Source: Pedobacter duraquae
GTDB lineage: Bacteria; Bacteroidota; Bacteroidia; Sphingobacteriales; Sphingobacteriaceae
Assembly (NCBI RefSeq): GCF_004362245.1
Contig: NZ_SNWM01000003.1
Coordinates: 744,001-808,000, forward strand
Direction of reading: 5' to 3'
DNA: 64,000 nucleotides
Shown here: piece by piece, positions 60,181-64,000 of the stretch
Numbering within the stretch: the stretch's first letter is position 1
How the letters are laid out: every line of letters begins with the position of its first letter
Position numbers and translations under genes: made by a program
The notes under the pieces: model-generated
What the model was told of the DNA's origin: nothing
Seen by the model: only the letters and a program-made list of their open reading frames with translations
The model's database searches: none

Positions 60181-60626
60181 TTTTTATGACCCGGTCCGCC
60201 ACCATATCTGCTCAATAGTTCTTTTTTAAAAGTCTCCTGAGCACGGTAGTATTTACCAACAACTTTAATTGGTAAACTTGATTTTAATAGATTATAATAT
60301 TTCTTTTCAATATTAAGATCACGTTGTTTGAAGTTGAATTCATTAGTGATTAATGCCTGAACCTGACTATCAGATAAATCGTCTATCTCGGTGGTCTTCC
60401 TAAAACTGATTAGATTTTGAAATCTTTCTTTTCTTAAGGCCATTTGCTCCCTTTGCCAGTCATTATAGATAGGCCAGAAAATCTTGGCTTCCTCTGGAGA
60501 GAGGTCTAGTTTTTGCGTTAACCAGGCTACCTTATATGCTTCTATTTCCTGGTTCTGACCACGGTCTTGCGCTTGTATGAACATTGGGATAAAAAATAAC
60601 AAAGAAGCAACCAGTATAGGTTTCAT
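60177..60626 (-). CDS. Spy/CpxP-like periplasmic protein
   Basis: This 149-residue protein has a signal peptide (MKPILVASLLFFIPMFIQAQ) and a helical mature part with LTQKLDLSPEEAKIFWPIYNDWQREQ. That is the pattern of small periplasmic proteins related to Spy and CpxP and often labelled sensors of ECF sigma factors in Bacteroidetes. It is the last gene of a minus-strand run behind an ECF sigma factor and a membrane protein, so it is likely a sensor or target of that system. The start is ATG 60626; the frame is open to 60689. Confidence 0.75.
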   Translation of the reverse strand: MKPILVASLLFFIPMFIQAQDRGQNQEIEAYKVAWLTQKLDLSPEEAKIFWPIYNDWQREQMALRKERFQNLISFRKTTEIDDLSDSQVQALITNEFNFKQRDLNIEKKYYNLLKSSLPIKVVGKYYRAQETFKKELLSRYGGGPGHKN

Positions 60627-60705
60627 GAGCTTAGTTTTTAATATTATGGCGGCTGGGTAGCATAAAAAAGAAAAATGTATTAAATTCATGATAACGATTA
60701 ACTAA

Positions 60706-61362
60706 TTATAAACTCGATGCAATATCTGTCTGTGAGTAATTATTGATAATATATTCTTCTAACTCAGCTTTTGATGCTGATGTGTTAGCCGCCTGGGTGG
60801 TATTGCTGGATTGAATGTGGTCAATGATCACTTCTTCATCAATATCAAAAAGAATTTGTTCCGCCTGCAAGGCTGCCTTCGAGGTAACAACAGGAGCTGC
60901 TGGAATAGCATCGTCCTGATTAACATAAATACCAAAAGCAGATATTAAAACAATACATGCTGCTGTAGCATACTTAAGCATACTAGAGTGCCACAGTTTA
61001 AATATTGGGGTAACTTTTTCAGGCTGTTCTTCTAAGGAAATGCGTTGAGTAATTTTTGATTCCAATTGCTCAAAATATCCTCTTGGTACATCAAAACCAG
61101 TTTCAGTAGCTTTAGACTGGATAGTATCAATAAAGATACGGCTGAAAATATCTGCCGAAAGGTTTTCAAAATAACCTGCAGGTACCTCCGCATTAAAAGT
61201 GCCCGCCTTTTCCTTGAGTTTGTCCATATACACAGCATTCAAAATCTGTGTATTTAAACCCTCAAAGTATTGATCTGGAACAGTAAAGGGATTGCTTCTC
61301 GACAGCGCGGCAACATGCGGCGCTTCAGCCATCCAGTCTTTATTTTCTAATGTGTTATCCAT
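60706..61362 (-). CDS. Membrane protein with three 32-residue repeats, likely anti-sigma factor
   Basis: This 218-residue protein has three copies of VPxxYFExLxxxI at residues 28-40, 60-72 and 92-104, exactly 32 residues apart. One membrane helix (about 130-147) and a C-terminal part of about 70 residues follow. With no signal peptide, the repeats should face the cytoplasm and the tail the periplasm, the layout of an anti-sigma factor. It lies 34 bp downstream of an ECF sigma gene. It lacks the HxxxCxxC zinc motif of common anti-sigma domains. The role is inference. Confidence 0.65.
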   Translation of the reverse strand: MDNTLENKDWMAEAPHVAALSRSNPFTVPDQYFEGLNTQILNAVYMDKLKEKAGTFNAEVPAGYFENLSADIFSRIFIDTIQSKATETGFDVPRGYFEQLESKITQRISLEEQPEKVTPIFKLWHSSMLKYATAACIVLISAFGIYVNQDDAIPAAPVVTSKAALQAEQILFDIDEEVIIDHIQSSNTTQAANTSASKAELEEYIINNYSQTDIASSL

Positions 61363-61396
61363 GACAGTTATATTGATGCTTTAAATGCCAAAAGGT

Positions 61397-61957
61397 TTAA
61401 AAGGTAATGTTATCATTTAGCATAAAATGTTCAATTTTTTTAACGGCGATGTGAAAAGACGCTTTAAGCGCCCCTACGGTAGTTCCTAAAACCTGCGAGA
61501 TTTCTTCATATTTCATATCATCAAAATATTTCATATTAAAAATCAACCTTTGCTTTTCTGGAAGGGTGAGAATCGCCTGCTGCAATTTTAGCTGTATCTG
61601 ATCTCCATTAAAATAGGAAGGCTCAACCATGCTTTCCGCCAGCTCACCAGAAACTTCATCAAGCGGAGTATTGTTTTTTTGTTTTTTCTTGTTCAGGAAA
61701 GTGATCGACTCATTGGTGGCTATCCTGTATATCCAGGTGTACAACTGTGAGTCGTTCCTGAAAGTGCCCAGGTTTTTCCAAACCTTAACAAATACATCCT
61801 GTACGAGATCATCTGTATCGTCGTGATCGATAACGAGCCTTCGTATATGCCAGTAAATTTTTTGCTGGTATTTACTTAAAAGCAGGTTAAAGGCTTCATG
61901 CCGAGTTTTCTCTTCTGAAAATTTTGCTATTATCTCTGCGTCTTCAACCTGCTTCAT
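61397..61957 (-). CDS. ECF-type RNA polymerase sigma factor
   Basis: This 186-residue sigma-70 family protein has region 2 (DDTDDLVQDVFVKVWKNLGTFRNDSQLYTWIYRIATNESI) and region 4 (LPEKQRLIFNMKYFDDMKYEEISQVLGTTVGALKASFHIAVKKI). Region 3 is missing, as in ECF sigma factors. It starts 3 bp after the transketolase gene and is followed by the likely anti-sigma gene, so all are probably expressed together. Confidence 0.92.
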   Translation of the reverse strand: MKQVEDAEIIAKFSEEKTRHEAFNLLLSKYQQKIYWHIRRLVIDHDDTDDLVQDVFVKVWKNLGTFRNDSQLYTWIYRIATNESITFLNKKKQKNNTPLDEVSGELAESMVEPSYFNGDQIQLKLQQAILTLPEKQRLIFNMKYFDDMKYEEISQVLGTTVGALKASFHIAVKKIEHFMLNDNITF

Positions 61958-61960
61958 AAA

Positions 61961-62917
61961 TTATTTCTTTCTCTTAAGCACTTTTTGTGCCGCTTCAACA
62001 ATATTGATGGCATCTAAACCATATTTTGTCATCAGCTGATCTGGCGTACCGCTCTCGCCAAAGCTGTCGTTTACAGCAACAAACTCCTGTGGTGCAGGGA
62101 ATTCAGTAGCTAACAAACGTGCGATACTCTCACCAAGTCCACCAAACTTATTGTGCTCTTCGCAGGAAACTAAGCAGCCAGTTTTTTGAACGGACTTCAA
62201 AATTGCCTCATCATCCAAGGGCTTAATCGTATGAATGTTGATGATTTCAGCATCAATGCCTAATTCAGCAAGTTTCTCACCAGCTTCAATAGCTTTCCAT
62301 ACCATGTGACCTGTAGCTACGATAGTTACATCTGTACCTTCATTCACCATCCAGGCCTTACCGATTTCAAATTTTTGATCCTCAGCAGTAAAGATTGGAA
62401 CACTTGGGCGACCGAAACGTAAATATACCGGGCCAACGTAGTCAAGAATAGCTAATGTTGCAGCTTTAGTTTGATTATAGTCGCATGGGTTAATAACAAC
62501 CATACCAGGAAGCATTTTCATCAAGCCTATATCTTCTAAGATCTGGTGTGTTGCGCCATCTTCACCTAAAGTCAAACCAGCATGCGAAGCACAAATCTTC
62601 ACATTTTTGTTTGAATAAGCTACAGACTGTCTGATCTGATCATAAACACGGCCGGTAGAGAAGTTAGCAAAAGTTCCGGTAAATGGAATTTTACCGCCGA
62701 TAGTAAGACCTGCTGCAATGCCGATCATATTTGCTTCAGCAATACCGATCTGAACAAAACGGTCAGGAAAGTCATTGGCAAAGTCGTCCATTTTTAAAGA
62801 ACCTTTTAAATCTGCACAAAGGGCAACAACATTTTCATTGCGTTTTCCCGCTTCATGTAAACCTGCACCAAAACCAGATCTGGTGTCTTTTTTTTCTGTA
62901 TATGTATACTTCTTCAC
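61961..62917 (-). CDS. Transketolase, C-terminal subunit
   Basis: This 318-residue protein carries the pyrimidine-binding and C-terminal domains: RFVQIGIAEANMIGIAAGLTIGGKIPFTGTFA, SHAGLTLGEDGATHQ and GHMVWKAIEAG. It has no ThDP diphosphate motif, which is on the partner encoded 10 bp upstream. The two chains should form one active transketolase of the pentose phosphate pathway. Confidence 0.92.
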   Translation of the reverse strand: MKKYTYTEKKDTRSGFGAGLHEAGKRNENVVALCADLKGSLKMDDFANDFPDRFVQIGIAEANMIGIAAGLTIGGKIPFTGTFANFSTGRVYDQIRQSVAYSNKNVKICASHAGLTLGEDGATHQILEDIGLMKMLPGMVVINPCDYNQTKAATLAILDYVGPVYLRFGRPSVPIFTAEDQKFEIGKAWMVNEGTDVTIVATGHMVWKAIEAGEKLAELGIDAEIINIHTIKPLDDEAILKSVQKTGCLVSCEEHNKFGGLGESIARLLATEFPAPQEFVAVNDSFGESGTPDQLMTKYGLDAINIVEAAQKVLKRKK

Positions 62918-62927
62918 GTCTTTATAA

Positions 62928-63773
62928 TTAGTAATCTGCCAATGTACTTGTTAACTGATTCAGTGCTGATTCCAGTTGCTGATCGTTCGGAGCAGTTCCA
63001 TGCCACTTGTGCGAACCAACCATATAGTCAACACCAAATCCCATTTGGGTGCTCATCAGGTTTAAAATAGGCTTACCTTTTCCAGTTAAGGATTTTGCAT
63101 AGTGTAAAGCCTTAAGGATATCTTCCATGTTGTTTCCGTCAGACGTAATTACATGCCATCCAAAAGCTTCAAACTTGGCCTGCAGGCTTTCCAGAGATAA
63201 GATTTTCTCGGTAGGGCCATCGATCTGCTGACCGTTGTAGTCGATACTGGCAATCAGGTTATCTACTTTATTGTGTGAAGCAAACATAATTGCCTCCCAG
63301 TTCTGACCTTCCTGAAGCTCACCATCGCCATGCAGCGTGTAAATCGTTGTATGCTCTTTGTTTAATTTCTTTGCTAATGCCGCGCCTATCGCTACCGATA
63401 AACCCTGACCTAATGATCCGGAAGCAATCCGAACTCCTGGAAGATGCTCATGTGTTGTTGGGTGGCCTTGCAAGCGAGCACCCAGCTTTCTGAATGTTGC
63501 CAGTTCTGCTACCTCAAAATAGCCTGTGCGCGCTAGCACACTGTACCAAACCGGAGAAATGTGACCATTGGACAGGAAAAACAGATCTTCTCCGGTTCCA
63601 TCCATGTTGAAGTCAGCATTGTGGGTTAATACTTCGAAATAAAGGGCGGTCATAAAATCGGCGCAGCCCAGGGAACCCCCGGGATGTCCTGACTGACAGC
63701 CATGTACCATCCTTACGATATCTCTTCTTACCTGAGTAGCGATATCTTCTAATTCTTTAATTGTATGTTTCAT
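62928..63773 (-). CDS. Transketolase, N-terminal subunit
   Basis: This 281-residue protein carries the ThDP-binding domain: GHPGGSLGCADFMTALYF, SNGHISPVWYS, GSLGQGLSVAIGAALAKK, HGDGELQEGQNWEAIMFA (the GDG...N ThDP motif) and YNGQQIDGPT. It ends where a full-length transketolase would continue into the subunit encoded next. Split transketolases are common in Bacteroidetes and Archaea. Confidence 0.93.
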   Translation of the reverse strand: MKHTIKELEDIATQVRRDIVRMVHGCQSGHPGGSLGCADFMTALYFEVLTHNADFNMDGTGEDLFFLSNGHISPVWYSVLARTGYFEVAELATFRKLGARLQGHPTTHEHLPGVRIASGSLGQGLSVAIGAALAKKLNKEHTTIYTLHGDGELQEGQNWEAIMFASHNKVDNLIASIDYNGQQIDGPTEKILSLESLQAKFEAFGWHVITSDGNNMEDILKALHYAKSLTGKGKPILNLMSTQMGFGVDYMVGSHKWHGTAPNDQQLESALNQLTSTLADY

Positions 63774-64000
63774 TAAGTTGGCATTGGTTAATATGGTAAA
63801 GTTAACTTTTTAAGTGTTTAAGCTGTTATGTGTCCTGAAAAAATTCCAGTGATTTGCTAGAAAGTAGATAAGGCGCCTCAAAAGGCAAATTTACCTACGA
63901 TTACGGCAAAAAGGCCATTTATTCTTGGTGGACTGGAAATTTAAAAATTATATTTGAGATTCTATTGTTTTATTCTGTTACCATGCTCGCCATGAAGCTA

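Noticed and set aside
63887..63894. Minus-strand TAAATTTG as a promoter for the transketolase genes
   Set aside because: The nearest TTG is 13 nt upstream, outside the 17-23 nt spacing, and the element is over 110 bp from the start codon.
63774..64000. Final 227 bp as a possible partial gene
   Set aside because: No convincing open frame, RNA or repeat; it is the upstream region of the transketolase genes.

Overview
The window looks like chromosome of a Bacteroidetes, most likely a Sphingobacteriaceae (Pedobacter-like) bacterium. Reasons seen in the sequence: low GC; promoters of the Bacteroidetes type (TTG or TTTG, 17-20 nt, then TAnnTTTG); near absence of Shine-Dalgarno sites; a split transketolase; a DnaE with a fused proofreading domain; a DUF3467 gene; and a 64-residue bS21. 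I ran no database search, so the genus is inference.

Region 1 (1-18865) is a surface polysaccharide (O-antigen or capsule type) cluster, mostly one tightly overlapping plus-strand operon. It starts with the end of a ThDP-dependent acetolactate-synthase-like enzyme and an RfbH/E1-type CDP-sugar 3-dehydrase. A Wzx-type flippase, seven glycosyltransferases of families GT2 and GT4, a putative sugar methyltransferase, two hexapeptide acyltransferases and a Wzy-like polymerase follow. Next come a 4-keto-sugar reductase, a membrane O-acyltransferase on the opposite strand, a WbpL/WecA-type initiating phosphosugar transferase and a Wzi-like outer-membrane protein. Together these could start, build, decorate, flip, polymerise and anchor a glycan that contains dideoxy, and perhaps branched, sugars.

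Region 2 (18862-24056, minus strand) is a copper module: CopA ATPase, CopZ-like chaperone and an AraC regulator carrying its own HMA-like CxxC domain, with a palindrome at the copA promoter. A possible 26-codon gene with its own promoter and terminator lies beside it, followed by a bifunctional aminolipid acyltransferase (OlsF/GlsF type).

Region 3 (24133-41981) is housekeeping: a helix-hairpin-helix protein, apt, an acyl-CoA dehydrogenase, rpsU, a Xer recombinase, hpf, four tRNAs, tuf, tRNA-Trp, secE, nusG, rplKAJL, rpoB and rpoC. rpsU and hpf alone carry strong Shine-Dalgarno sequences, which fits the known bS21/anti-SD feedback of Bacteroidetes.

Region 4 (42094-64000) is mixed core genome. 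It holds a DUF3467 gene, miaA, a pRiA4-ORF3-like gene, a CCA-adding enzyme, tsaC, a GT4, dapD, an S4 RNA-binding protein, a guanine deaminase, an OmpH/Skp lipoprotein, gyrB, a retropepsin-like protein and mdh. After these come a lipocalin, dnaE (exonuclease-PHP-polymerase), trxA, a DUF58 protein and, on the minus strand, a split transketolase followed by an ECF sigma factor, a triple-repeat membrane protein (likely anti-sigma) and a Spy-like periplasmic protein.

I saw no CRISPR array, insertion sequence, prophage or rRNA gene.
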